A DNA stretch of 64,000 bases from Entonaema liquescens (Eukaryota; Ascomycota; Sordariomycetes; Xylariales; Xylariaceae). The notes beneath the pieces are model-generated. The model had not been told where the DNA came from. It worked only from the letters and a program-made list of their open reading frames with translations, and ran no database searches. The position numbers were made by a program, and so were the translations under genes. Of this stretch, positions 12,901-24,373 are shown one piece after another. The DNA is taken from positions 3,162,001 to 3,226,000 of the forward strand of contig CADCSX010000023.1 of the NCBI GenBank assembly GCA_902805475.1, written 5' to 3'. Each line of letters begins with the position of its first letter. Position 1 is the stretch's first letter.

Positions 12901-13260
12901 ATTTAAAATAAAAAAAATATTAAATATATTTATATAAAATCGAATAATAATTTAAAAATTATATAAAATTTTTTTTTAATTTTATTAATAATATATTAAA
13001 AAATAATAAAATTAATTTAAAAATTTCCGAAATTTTTCCGATTTTTTTTTTATAATTATATATAATATATTTATTTTATAAAAATTTTAAAATAAATATT
13101 TAAATTATAAAAAAATTAAAATATAATATAAATTTTAATTATTAAATTTATTTATTTTTTAAATAAATTTTATTTAATTTTTTTTTATTTTTAAATAATT
13201 TATTTCTTTTTATATAATTTTTTTATTAAATTTAAAAAATTAAAAATTTCGAAAACATAT
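12901..13260. other. Extreme AT island inside the transposon (12 G/C in 360 bp)
   Basis: I counted 12 G or C bases in 360 (about 3% GC). Most of the remaining C bases sit in CG dinucleotides (TCGAA, CCGAA, CCGAT, TCGAA), while CA is nearly absent. That pattern fits repeat-induced point mutation, which favours CpA. No coding potential. Confidence 0.9.
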
Positions 13261-13351
13261 TACCGTTACAATGCGAGTGGAGTACGTACATAAGGAAACG
13301 TGAGTGAACGGGCCTTTTTTACGTGGCTGTGGTGGCTTTCCGTGGCTTATG

Positions 13352-13414
13352 TCACGTGGAAAAATGGATGGGTTTTGATTTTATTAAAATTTACCTTTGA
13401 TTTTAAGGTTACCG
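13352..13414 (-). repeat. Terminal inverted repeat, right arm
   Basis: Reverse-complement partner of 12798-12859; ends GTTACCG at the insertion boundary. Confidence 0.88.
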
Positions 13415-13423
13415 TACAAATCG
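13415..13423 (+). repeat. Target site duplication, right copy
   Basis: TACAAATCG, matching 12789-12797. Confidence 0.85.
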
Positions 13424-13520
13424 TTGGCTGTCTAATTGACGAAGTTGACTAACTACCTAGTACATATTTCCCATGCAACTAGTAAAACTCGACCTTTCCT
13501 AGATTAAATCCTTAAGAACT

Positions 13521-13548
13521 CAACTTCCAACTTCCAACTTCCAACTTC
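13521..13548. repeat. Tandem repeat (CAACTTC)x4
   Basis: Four exact 7-bp units between the transposon and the tRNA gene. Confidence 0.8.
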
Positions 13549-13737
13549 CAAATCTCTACTTTTTGTCTACCACCCCTCCCGATAGCTGCTGATTGGCTTA
13601 TCTGGCGCTGGGTGGGGGCAACGTACATTACCTAAGCCCTCTCTAGGGTTACAAGCAGATTTGAGGCTATTCGTTTATTTCTCGTATAAATCCCACAAAA
13701 AATTAACGTCGGCCCACTCGAAAGGGGAAAAAATAAA

Positions 13738-13834
13738 TGCCCACTACTGGAGTCGAACCAGTCATCTCCTCATAGCTTCCTTAGTAGTATTCAGAGAATA
13801 CTAGTGAGGCGCATTACCGCTGTGCCAAGCGGGC
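13738..13834 (-). tRNA. tRNA-Thr (anticodon AGT) with a 25-nt intron
   Basis: The minus strand reads GCCCGCT at the 5' end and AGTGGGC plus discriminator A at the 3' end, forming a 7-bp acceptor stem with one G-T pair. The A box is TGGCACAGCGG and the B box GGTTCGACTCC. The anticodon stem CCTCA/TGAGG encloses C-T-AGT-A, then an intron of about 25 nt after position 37, then one A. The run CACTAGTA matches eukaryotic tRNA-Thr(AGU). The exact intron ends are inferred from loop size. Confidence 0.92.
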
Positions 13835-16190
13835 GTTTGTGGATTGGTGAAAATTGGTTGGAAAAGTCCACATATGTATTGCACTATTAACGAACTGGGT
13901 CCTATGGCATGGGAAAATGCGAGGGCTGGATTCGATTTGGCTTAGACGCAAGAACATCGTCGAGATGGGCTTTCTACAATATTGGATTATTCCTAAATGA
14001 TTATAAACTAGGTTACATACTACTCCCGGATCCTTCTACTCTCCATCCCCATTGCTTCTTTTCGCCCCTATGTCCCATGTGTCTTCTTCTCGGTGGCTAG
14101 TCGTTATTCACTTGTATAGGCATGTCTTGCATATATCTATGTATATGGGGCGGCGGGTGCTTTTAGACTTTAGTTAAGCAGATTTGATATTGATTGGCCT
14201 TAATCTTCGATGAGGCTCTTCTATAAGTAGATACTATCTATTTCTAAGGTACCTAAAATCTCTCAAGCATCCACTACAAAGCCCGACTCTATACCGCCAC
14301 CCCCCTCTGTGTGCTCCAATAAATGTATTTCACGATAATACCGTTGGAACCTATCGCGTTCCTAGCTCTATAGGTTAGGTACCCATTTCATATAGCCACC
14401 TCGCTGAGTCCCATATGACGAGATTGGCTTCATACCGAAGCCCCTTCTACAATGTATGATGGATAAAAATACTGCGGATGGCACATAAAGCTGTCGAAAG
14501 TAGAAAAACTCCACCTCTCTAAACACTAACAACGCAGCAAACTGCGTAAGAGTGCAATTTCGCATATAGAACAACTTTCCCAGGAAAGAGCGCTGACAAA
14601 TATCCTAGTAGTTCTGATTCCTGCGTGCTACTGCCACTAGTTGAGCGTCTTAGAGACCTGATATCCTACTACGTAGTAGATATACACCTCAAGACCTCCT
14701 TGATCCATCCTGGTTCTGGCCTTGACCAAAGAGGTCGACCGTCGGGGTTTGGTAGGGCTCTTCAGGGGGCCACGCAGCAAGGAATGCACCGCTTTTAGAA
14801 GCTTTAGCTGCGTCTGCTGCACTCCAGGACGCCTGGTTGTTCTGTGTCCGTGACTGCGAGTACTGGATAGGTGTAGACGCGGTTAGGTTAACCCGTGATC
14901 GTGTGGACTTCTTCATGGAGTGGGACATTATGGCTAGTTGCTGTTTGTTGGCTTCTATGTGCTGCTGTGGCTGTCTATATTGGATCACGAGAGGCTGCGG
15001 ACGGACCTTTAGGGATAGAAGGTAAGAGGTATTTAGAATATTAGAGGTAAATTAAATAGTAGATACTCTGGGCTGCGTATAGATCGTCTATACGATATAT
15101 GTATGGTGCGCAACTCGTAATAAATAGTAGAGATGGTCGTAAAAGTTCCTAGCTGTCGGTCGTATGTACCGGAAGAAAGTAAAGGAAGTCAAAGTTTTTC
15201 TCTGCGGAGTTTCTCATGTTTTATATGCAAAAGCAGGTACGCTACATAGCAACATACACACCTTCCTCCTGTTGCGCTGCAGGCGTATCTGCGGAACGGA
15301 GGCCCGAGGGACTGGGTCCTATTCTGCAGCACCTCATAATGGGGAACTACCCACCTGGAGTAACGGGTACATGCTATAATAAGTTTGACAGGTCTCAACA
15401 GCGGGAGCTAAACAAGGTACCGGATTCCGTGGTCTAAGTGCAATAGCCGATCTCCTAAGTCAATCTTGCTACATAGGCGTGGGACAGAATCTCGCATATC
15501 GATAGATACCCTAACTTAAGCGACCGAATGTGGGATGTGGTCTGAAATAGAAAGGATGTGAACCAAGGAAATGGACAATCGGAGAGAGACAGATACACGT
15601 AAATATTGAACTCGGGTCTATCAACCGTGTCATGAGACATCTCGTCCGGAGCTGAGGCAATGGATTGACAACGGGCATTAGCGTCACACCAACCAAAGAC
15701 TTACAGGTTCGGGGATTCGGTTATGGCCAATCACATGGAGTATGGGGAATTGCGGCTGCCCAGCTTGCCGAAATTCAAGACACTTGCTGCGCATAAGCAG
15801 ATCTTCGTGGCCCGTAGATAGACCATGTGGGACAACATGGATTGTGTAGCCAGAATACATGAGGTCAATGTATGGGGATTGACTCCAATCTTCAACGTGA
15901 TCCTTGCTGCTCGTCGATCGTTAAGCTCGTATGAATTCTCGGCACCATGATCCAGCAGAACAGGCTTAATTACTTCATAATTTTTAATCGGATTCCAGCG
16001 TAAAGTATCAGGTAACCTAACCTCCTAGCTCGCCAATAGCTCGCCGGCTCCCGAAACATGCCTGAATCGCATTACCACTTGCTACTATTCTCTATCGCCT
16101 TAGCCATATTCTCGGGTCCAAGCAGGACGAATGGATTTTGCACAAGGTAACCGCGGAAGGGTTGGTGCTTTGCAGCCTGCAGAAACGAGT
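13835..16190. other. Gene-poor stretch between tRNA-Thr and sba1
   Basis: Apart from the doubtful 79-aa frame, this 2.4 kb shows only short overlapping open frames. A minus-strand stretch near 15880-16000 has a faint ankyrin-like run (VLLDHGAENS) that could be a remnant, but it has no repeat partners. Confidence 0.4.
14689..14928 (-). CDS. Possible small protein, 79 aa, unknown
   Basis: An ATG-started frame rich in Ser, Thr, Gln and Ala (contains SWSAADAAKASKSGAFLAAW) with mould-like codon use, but no recognised domain, intron or neighbour that supports it. It could be chance or an exon of a larger unrecognised gene. Confidence 0.2.
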   Translation of the reverse strand: MSHSMKKSTRSRVNLTASTPIQYSQSRTQNNQASWSAADAAKASKSGAFLAAWPPEEPYQTPTVDLFGQGQNQDGSRRS

Positions 16191-17200
16191 TTATGCGGCA
16201 GCCTTGGTCGCGTCTTTCTCCCCCTTACCCTCCTCCTTGCCCTCTTCTTCGCCCTCAAGAGCTGGCATATCATCGTCAGATTCGTCTTCCTCCTCCTCGC
16301 CACCAGGCATACCACCGGCAGCGCCGAGCTTAGAGAAGTCGATACCTCCAAAGTCACCACCAGCACCACCTGACATTAACGTGTTAGCTTAGTTATCATT
16401 GCTAGGGATGATTTTGACCCTGAATGACCGTAGCACAAGGGGTCTGAAAGTTACGTACCCATACCGCCCATGCCACCCATACCAGGCATGCCTCCTATAA
16501 AAGTTAAATGTTAGCCATAGAATTTCCATAAAGACGAGGAACTGATGACTGATTTTTGAGGGTTTAAAGGTAGAGAGAGTGTGCACAGTGTGCGCGCCTA
16601 AGGGTAGACCGAGCGGGTTATAAAGAGTTCACGTACCCATGCCACCGAATTGTGAGAAGTCCTCTTCAGGAGCCTCGTTCTGCTCGTCCTCGTCGACCCA
16701 CTTGTCGAAGTCGGTCTTCAAGAACTGAAGCTTCTTAGATTCCTTCAGAAGACGCGGCCAGTACTCATCGTTTAGTTCCTTCTTGCGTAGCTTGAGCTCG
16801 ACGTTGCGAGCTGTATGGTGGACCTTGCTCTCGGCGGGGTCGATCTCAGCGTAGAAGGTGAGTTCAAGGTGATACGTTCGCTTCAAGGTCTCGGAGTGGC
16901 CGGTGAAGGTGAGGCCTGTAGGCTGAAGGTCGAGCTTCAGGTTCTCCTTGGGAACATCAGGAACCGAGATGGTGAGATAGATAAAGTTCTTCTCGGGTTC
17001 CGCATTGGAAGAGCGTTGAGCCCATAGTACTACGCAGAAAATAGTTAGCTTGGATATACTTCGACATATGGAATATCCATGCAAGTAGCATAGACATTCG
17101 ACCCGGTTACATGTTACTCCGATCACTACTCTGCGACAGAGCCAGATACGGACATGTCAATTCAGATATTAGACTCACCTTCGGGAGTGACCTGCGACAT
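16191..17200 (-). CDS. sba1: Hsp90 co-chaperone p23 / Sba1 (CS domain)
   Basis: Predicted 209-aa cytosolic co-chaperone that binds the closed ATP state of Hsp90 and slows its ATPase. Exons on the minus strand: 17179-17200, 16637-17029, 16459-16494 and 16191-16369 (22, 393, 36 and 179 nt). The start MSQVTPEVLWAQRSS is the usual fungal p23 N-terminus. A CS beta-sandwich covers about residues 5-110 (FIYLTISVPDVP, LTFTGHSE), with the p23 signature YWPRLLKE near 110. A Gly-Met-rich linker, partly encoded by the 36-nt exon, leads to an acidic tail (EEEEDESDDD) expected for the family. It is head-to-head with vps24, with 1.3 kb between the start codons. Confidence 0.95.
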
Positions 17201-18512
17201 GTTGATTGCTATTTGGGGTATCTAAATTTGTTGGTGGGGGTAAGATAGATATGACGTCGGTGAAATATGAAGGTGTTAAAATTATCGTGGGTAAAATAGG
17301 ATGTCAAGTTTTTGGTTCGCAAATACAACAGTAGTTTGATCTTCTACTTGTTGGAATTGGTGGGAAGAGAGTTTAAGAAATAAAATTATGAGGCTGTTCC
17401 AAAAGCTTAATGATGCACCCCTCCGACGAACATCGAACCCGCACGAAAGCGGCGGAAGCAGCAGGGCTGGATTTGGATTTGCACGGGGGGGGGGGGTAGC
17501 TGCCTGCGCTTCACCGGGAATTCGCACTGTAAGAGGTAGCCTAATTAGGCATAGACTTCGCAGGTACGTTTGTATTGTACAATACCTTCGTATCTCCATC
17601 AATAAGGCGAAACTCTTACTTACATGTACGCAAGCTTACGACTTATCATATAGGCATATGTATTATGTATGTATTATGTATGTAGAAGTTGCTGCATACA
17701 TACCTACGCTTAATGCTGATATCAAGAAAGCTCTATACCGAAACTTAGATTGCCATCTTATTTCTTTTTCAAGAACGTAGTATCAAAAGAGAATAATCAA
17801 ATCCCGGGATGACTGCATGAAAGCAGAGAAATTCCAGAAGCCTCGCCTGCGTACCTACCTACATAAGTCCCAAAGTCCTGGATTCATCTGCATGGATAGA
17901 TAATATTGGAGTTGCATTCTTCGATATAAGACTACCTTAAACCTAAAGTAAAGGGTACAAAGACGCAAGTAAAGCAAGGTAACTTTCGCAGATTATTGAG
18001 GGTACTGTGCTTATTATCATATCTGTAAAACATGACTTCTGATAATGTTGTAAAGATAGCCAAGATATCATTGCAAAACTAATGCTGAAATTTAATCCAA
18101 CAATGTGATAAATGATATCTCTCTGAATGTACCCGGGTATCTGCAGCGCTTCTCAAAATCACTAACACATAGATTTGTATAGGTACTAACTTGATGGCTT
18201 TACGTAAGCATCAAGACCCTTCGGCACTGTGTCAGGATACCGGTCTAGCTCTTTAGCGGGGTTAGGCTGTTCCTGAATTCCCCAAATCCCTCCTTGTCAG
18301 CCTGGACCAACGTCATTAGATCGCGTTAAGCTGCATAACACACAACCACTCCATCTATCAAAGTCCCACTACACTCTCCTTACCTAAGGTTATCCAAGCT
18401 TCCCCGGACTGCTTTGCCAGATCCCATCTGAGGTCCCTCGGTAATAGCCGCCTTTTCCGGTTTAATCTAGACCCTTTCAACCTATACGAACACTACAATA
18501 ACTATCCACAAG
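17201..18512. promoter_or_regulatory. 1.3-kb divergent intergenic region, sba1 / vps24
   Basis: Holds the promoters of both flanking genes. A run of ten G is present at 17487-17496. I saw no clear heat-shock element array upstream of sba1 by eye. Confidence 0.4.
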
Positions 18513-19294
18513 ATGGAGAGTTTCAAGGCACTCTTCGTCAAGCCAGACCCCAATGCCCAGGTAAGTAATTCGGTTATATTTATATTGATGAACATCCCAT
18601 CCAGAGGATATCTCGGCTTACAGTACCCCCGGTCTGGAAATAGATGCGAAAATGTAACGCCTTAATACGATCCAACATCCGAAAGCTCGACCGAGACATC
18701 AACCAGGTCAAGCAAGTCGAAGTCAAGACGAAGAACCTCATCATCCAAGCGGACCGACGAGCACAACGCAATCCGCACCAAGCAAAGCAGGCGCAGCGAG
18801 AAGCACGCGATTTCGCGAAGGTGCTTATCCGGACGCGGCGCACGTTGGGGAGGCTAGTGACGTCCAAGGCGCAGCTGAACAGCGTGCAGATGCAGGTGAA
18901 CGAGGCGTTCGCGGTGCGCAAGATCGAGGGCAGCATCCGGGCCAGCGTCGGCGTAATGAAGGACGTCAACAGCCTGATCCGGCTCCCCGAACTGGCCGAA
19001 ACCATGCGCGAGCTGTCCACCGAGCTCATGAAGGCCGGCGTAATCGAGGACATGGTCGGCGAGAACCTACCCGTAGACGACATGCTCGAGGACGAGGAGG
19101 AAGAGGCCGAGGGCGAGGTCGATAAGGTCCTGGGTGAGATCCTGAAGGGCCGCATGGAGAAGGCCGGCCCCACGCCGAGCGCACCGCTGCCGGCTCATCC
19201 CCAGGAACAGCCCGTGCAGATGGAAGAAGAAGAGGAAGACCAGGAGGCTATGATGGATCAGATGAGGAACAGGCTGGAGGCTCTCAGGAGCTAG
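18513..19294 (+). CDS. vps24: ESCRT-III subunit Vps24 (CHMP3 / Snf7 family)
   Basis: Predicted 232-aa protein of the endosomal ESCRT-III polymer that drives membrane scission in multivesicular-body sorting. Exon 1 is 18513-18560 (MESFKALFVKPDPNAQ), then an 83-nt intron (GTAAGT..ATAG), then exon 2 at 18644-19294 in phase 0. The N-terminal basic helices (RKCNALIRSNIRKLDRDI) and alpha3-alpha4 coil (SVGVMKDVNSLIRLPEL) are typical Snf7-fold sequence. The acidic linker (MLEDEEEEAEGEVDK) and the C-terminal helix (MMDQMRNRLEALRS) fit the autoinhibitory and MIM regions. Length matches yeast Vps24 (224 aa). It ends tail-to-tail with the BTB gene. Confidence 0.95.
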
Positions 19295-19971
19295 GCTTTT
19301 GGATTTTGCTTTTCCGCGTCCATCCTTTGGAAGTCGTTTAGTCATATTCCTGTATTGGCGTTACGGCGTAGCATTCCTGGGTGACGAGTAATTCGCCTTT
19401 AGTATTTGGTTGGGTGGGTACATATTCCGAGTTGTTCAGCTATGAAGTTCAGCCAAGACGGCCAAGAATTGCCGCGTATATAGAGATTATAACATTTTTC
19501 CCGGTTCGACGTTCATTTTAGATTATACATTGGTCAATATCTTGCGTAGTTATATAGCTCATTTGCACTAATACACCAATCTCCATGTGAGTCCTCGTTT
19601 GCTACGTTTTGGGTTAAATAGTAGTAGTTGGATTCTTCTTAAAAGAAAAAAACGATGGGCCTCATAGTGCTCTCATTGAAACGATAAAAGTATGGTGACA
19701 TCTGAACTCCTAGGAAGAGGAGTGACTTTGACCCTACGTAGGGATGAAGGCCGGGTATAGAGAGAGGAATAAAGGTATACTACAAGTCTATCCAACCCAT
19801 ATGAGACCTCAGGTAATCGATACGATACACGAGCTCTTTTCCTTATATTTTGTATGTACCAGTTCTGTATATATACCCGCAACCGGGAGTTCCAAACCGC
19901 TTTCCAGTCTCCCAATTCCAAGATTCCAAGCCAAATCTGTTTATCCCGCCATACCTAGCATATATCACTGC

Positions 19972-21481
19972 TTACCTCAAATTCCATCTTGGAGTACTGG
20001 ACGGGAGATCATCATGTGCCTGGTCCTCCGCCGTCCAATCCCAGCTCGGCGCCGTAAATACATCCTTAGCAAACTTATCCGCACCTAACGCATTCTCGAA
20101 GCGGAGTCGTTGATCTCCCGCCAGCGACCTCGTAAACCGGAACGGCTGCGCTTCGGGCCTGTCTCTGTCCTTGCCCTCGGTATCAGGCGGCATCCAGGCG
20201 ACCGCCTGACGATTGCTCTTCCACGTGTTTCTGGTGATGGGGACGGAGTTCGCTGATAGCAGGCCCAGTATGAAGTCCAGAATAGGGACGATACGTGTTC
20301 GCAGCCCACAGTTGGTGTGGTGCTTGTCGATTTGGTAGCTGGGGCATTGGCGTAGAGTAGCGAGTATGGAGTCGATCTGTAGCAGCGAAGTATCCGCTAT
20401 AGAATCAAGAGATCCTGGCGAGAAGTCGACGAGAAACAAAAGGTTCTTGTTCGTTAGGAACTTGAATATCTCGCCTAACTGGTACGAGTCGCAGGCTGCG
20501 CTAGAATCATAGCCGAGCTTGCATTGCCGCGTGCGGGACGTGTACAGGGCGATGAAGTGCCGCTGGACAGACGCTATTGTGTTTAGGATACACTGGCGGC
20601 GGTATTGCAATTCTTCTAATTCAGGGGTTAGTATATAGGTACGGAGATACCAGGGTAATGTTAAAATCCTTACGCTCGAGGCCATCCTGCAAATACCACC
20701 ACGTAGCATCCGAAGACTCGTCATCTTGAGCAAACGAACTCCATCGACAAGAACCATTCATGATGATCTCCTTCGTGGCCGCCTGGAACCTAGCGGGCTG
20801 GTTCAACAGCCACGACACGAGTATCTTCTGACGTAGGATATCCTCATTGCTGCGACTCATAACTAAATACTCGTCCTTAGCCGACTTGCGGTTCGTCACA
20901 GGCCATCTGAACTTCATACCGGCGACGAGGTACTTCGATACTGCAGATGTACAATCAAAGCGATCAGCCAGGACAGCTAATGTAGTTACGAATGGCATTG
21001 TGAACTTCGTGACTATATCCTTGCCATGAAGGATCCGCAGGAGATCGCCGAATGCAGCTTCGCGATGTGCGTAATGAGTTGCCTGGTCGTCATCTTGGAT
21101 TTTGATCCAGGGAAGCTCCTTAGTTTCGGCAACTTCAGGCTTGATATTCCTCACTGAGAGCGCGGCAAAGGCACTAGATATATCCTTCGCCTCTTTAAAG
21201 CGACTATCGGTGAGAAGTTTCTCAAAATACTTGGACTGAGCCTTAAGTGCTTTAAGACTAACACGGAAACCTAGGCGGGCTTTCCTCTTCGGCGCAGGCT
21301 GTGAATCCCGGCCCAGTAGTTTCGACTGTGCAGCCCGTGCGGATCGAATAGTATCCCTGGAGTTCTCGAAAGTCACATCTAGAATCAAATCCCCGCCCTC
21401 AACAATGTAAATATTAGGAAGCTTTTCGATAATATTGGGATCTGGCGCATTGCCTTCTGTAGCGCCGCCTGAGTCGTCCAT
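19972..21481 (-). CDS. BTB/POZ-domain protein
   Basis: Predicted 483-aa protein from two exons, 20674-21481 and 19972-20615, joined by a 58-nt intron (GTAAGG..TTAG). The first half is a fungal BTB/POZ fold: GGDLILDVTFEN, FRVSLKALKAQSKYFEKLL and the helical YLVAGMKF region, about residues 27-210. The C-terminal half (CILNTIASVQRHFIALY and a Cys-rich patch) resembles the conserved extension of nuclear fungal BTB proteins, but I do not recognise a further domain. BTB domains dimerise or recruit Cul3; no target can be inferred here. ATG at 21479-21481 is the first in frame. Confidence 0.82.
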
Positions 21482-21654
21482 CTGGCTTGTCTCCTGTGTG
21501 AGGCAATACCCTAAAGATACAAAGATCCGAGGTGGTCATCAGTTCCGGAGCTTGTCGAAAACTTCAAGCTTTCAGAAATATTTAAGTGACTTGTGTTCGT
21601 ATTTCATAAGGGTTTAAAGGCACGAGTTTCAGTATAGTTCCTATATTTCAAAAA

Positions 21655-21684
21655 TAGTCGTAGTCGTAGTCGTAGTCGTAGTCG
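21655..21684. repeat. Tandem repeat (TAGTCG)x5
   Basis: Five exact 6-bp units about 175 bp upstream of the BTB gene start, probably in its promoter or 5' UTR. Confidence 0.85.
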
Positions 21685-22131
21685 ACTATGACTCTGACTA
21701 TTGGATGGGTACTTGAGTAGTTGAAGATGATAGTCTTGGCATAAGACATGGTGAAGCGGGACGACGGGAAGTGACGTTCTCGCCACTAAAATCTGACAGC
21801 TTGGCAAAAGGGTGGAGACACTAAAACACAACATTTTATCGTTCTATCGTTCTATCATTCTATCATTCGTGATAACTATCACATTAACTATCATCTTAAC
21901 ATATACATCTCCTCATATTTCATATTTTATATACTCTCTCTACTTCCACTTTCACATTATGCCTTATATATATATGTTTACATTTATTATGTACCTAATA
22001 ATATAGCGGACCGACTACCTTGGTTTCAATGGCTTTCATGGAGTATTGTATAGCAAAAATGAGTTCATCCTCAGTCAAGTTGAACTCAAGATGCTACGAC
22101 GCAGAATACTGCTGCTTTCGTATAGACCTTT

Positions 22132-23372
22132 TTAAGCGACTGGCTTCTGAGGCGCAGTCTTCTCTTCTTCCGACTTATTAGCTTGAACAACAGGAGCAGG
22201 TGAGCTCTCCTTGGGCTTCATAAAGGGCAAATGTCCTTTAACTTCGCGGTATCTCATAACACCGAATGAGATCACGACAGCGATCCAATAGATATTATAA
22301 GAGATGACCGAGCCATAAGTAGCCGAGTTCGTCCATCCAAGTATAGCGTTAAATATTCCCCAACCACCTTCACCACCATTTAGCTCAGGACTACAGCACT
22401 ATACTAGAAAATTAGCAATCGGAGATGAAGATATGGAGGTAATTACATACGTTTACGTGCCAGACACTCTTGTCGATATCATAGGAGCCCGGTCCGTTTC
22501 CCAGCTCGGCCGCGTCGCCTCCAATGACGTTGTTCCACTGCTGGTTTTCAAAGTACCACACAGAGCGAGAGAAAAGACCTGCACCCACCAGATATAGCAG
22601 GCATGTAGAAGCAATTAGGAAGTATTGCAGTTTCGCACCAGCCCCTCCCCTAGCACAAATTAGTGAAATGCGAATCATACCATTATACATCATGACTTAC
22701 TTATATAGGAAGTATCCAACGATAAACCCGGCGATCAACCCAACGACTACGGGCAGCGGAACCGCAGTTGCTGGTGCAGAGAAAGACACGCCAGCTACGA
22801 AGACAATGGCTTCGATACCTTCTCTCAAGACAGTAATAAAGGGAAGGAAGAACATTGCGTACTTCTCAGCGAAGCGCTTCAGCCAACCATTTCGCCGGCC
22901 TCCCGTAACTACAGGCGTTTCGAGAGCTTTAGCTAGCTTGACACGCCACTTCTCTTGCATTTTCCCAACGCGAAGAAGGGCTATGCCCACAATGCTAATG
23001 ATGATGGATGCAACGAGGGCAAATGCTCCCTCATAATTATATTCGCTTGTTACCCAGCTGTCTTTACCCAGGGTATAGAAGGCACCAATCAATCCACCAG
23101 CAACGACGAGGCAGAGAAAGAAGCCGAGTCCGACTCCAACCCATACCTAGAGTTTATGGTTACTTTCTCTATACTCAATATTGAAATGTCAGGTGGTGGT
23201 ATTAAAGTCTTACCTGCTTAACTAGTGTCTTGTACACTTTTACATCTCGATTAGGGCCGTCGAGGGTCTGTTTGAGGAAAGCCAGCAGGACAGAGACGAT
23301 GATAACCGTCTCAAGGGTTTCTCGAAATACAACAAGAAATACCGGAACGGAGAAGACGGTATCCGCCGCCAT
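22132..23372 (-). CDS. ftr1: High-affinity iron permease Ftr1
   Basis: Predicted 356-aa plasma-membrane Fe(III) permease that takes ferric iron directly from its partner ferroxidase. Exons: 23214-23372, 22701-23146, 22451-22649 and 22132-22398, all with canonical GT..AG ends and consistent phase. Both catalytic REXXE motifs are present: RETLE at about residue 17 in TM1 and REGIE in TM4. Seven hydrophobic segments fit the family. The tail after the last membrane span is Lys/Glu-rich and cytosolic. The start is the ATG at 23370-23372; a longer frame would need a TTG. The gene is divergent from fet3 and two GATA-factor sites lie 117-139 bp upstream of the start. Confidence 0.96.
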
Positions 23373-23488
23373 TACGAAGGACAAGTTGGCGAGGGGATAC
23401 TTTCAGTTTTCTCGAGTGTGAACTATTAGGATTTGGATAGATTGAACCGTCGTGTACGAGTTCAGGAAGAGCAGCGAATTATCTGTTG

Positions 23489-23497
23489 ATCTGATAA
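23489..23497 (+). promoter_or_regulatory. GATA-factor site ATCTGATAA
   Basis: Perfect match to ATCWGATAA, 117 bp upstream of the ftr1 ATG. Expected binding site of an SreA-type iron-responsive repressor. Confidence 0.7.
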
Positions 23498-23502
23498 ATA
23501 GA

Positions 23503-23511
23503 ATCAGATAA
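23503..23511 (+). promoter_or_regulatory. GATA-factor site ATCAGATAA
   Basis: Second perfect match, 5 bp from the first, in the same orientation. Confidence 0.7.
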
Positions 23512-24364
23512 CCTGGAGTGGGGCATAGAACCAGAAAGTGATTGGATCCGGCTACAGGGTAAGATTGATACTTGACGAATGTGGGAGGCGGGTTGCTACT
23601 TGGACGATGAAACGCCGATTACGGCTAGATGAGGGCGGCTTCGAACATCTGATGGGGAGATAGTTTGTTCAGCTCTGCTAGTGTGACGGAAATCAGCTGA
23701 GAGGGGATTCAGCTAGTAGTCCCATCAGGATCTCGTATGGCTGTTGAGAAATCGACCGTCGATAAAAGTTAGCACGGAGCAGAGCAGTAGCGAGATGGTT
23801 CGATTAATGAAAAAAAATCGAATGCTGGATTGTGGCACCCCTCGCAAACTATCAAGTAGGTAACCTAACTGTCCTCGTAGCCAACCATCCATCCTGCCAG
23901 TATCTGGAAACACTAATAAATATCAATGAGTATTACAGACAGGGTCTAGGCATGGGGGAACCCGTTGTCTTGCAGCGGTACGAAAAAGATAGATCCTTGC
24001 TTGGCGGTTCAAGCTTTGCCAATGCGGCCGGCTACGACCCTAGCTGCTTCTGACACCGATAACTTTTTGATCCTTTGCGGGGACCAGCAGCTTTAACAAA
24101 AGGCTTCACGATGGATCTTGTCTGGGAAAAGTTTGCTTCCCTTGTGGGATCCCAGCTCTATAATTTGACCGAGGCTTATATCTTCTACGTTAGGCAGTTT
24201 GTATTTGTAGTTTTTCGTTTATTCCTACCAATTCGAGTTATTGCTATTTCTACTTTCACGGCTAATTGGTCAGTTATTCGGTACTAGCGAGGGACGCGGG
24301 AAATAGAGCACGGAGCACCCCGTGCCATTTCTCGTTACCCCCAACCCTAACCGCCTAAGAAATC

Positions 24365-24373
24365 TTATCAGAT
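24365..24373 (-). promoter_or_regulatory. GATA-factor site ATCTGATAA (minus strand)
   Basis: Third perfect match, roughly midway between ftr1 and fet3, about 920 bp upstream of the fet3 ATG. Confidence 0.6.

Larger units (their letters stand above)
12798..13414. mobile_element. 617-bp non-autonomous TIR transposon (MITE, Mutator-like by TSD length)
   Basis: The ends are inverted repeats of 62 nt (12798-12859) and 63 nt (13352-13414), both starting CGGTAAC and differing at only a handful of positions. They are flanked by a perfect 9-bp direct repeat, TACAAATCG. There is no transposase frame. A 9-bp duplication with long terminal inverted repeats is the pattern of Mutator-like elements; hAT elements make 8 bp. 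The family assignment is therefore inference. The interior is almost pure A/T. The element lies 538 bp upstream of the start codon of the NLR-like gene, so it may sit in or next to that promoter. Confidence 0.88.

Noticed and set aside
15880..16000. Faint ankyrin-like run on the minus strand (VLLDHGAENS)
   Set aside because: Single short match without flanking repeats; not enough to call a pseudogene.
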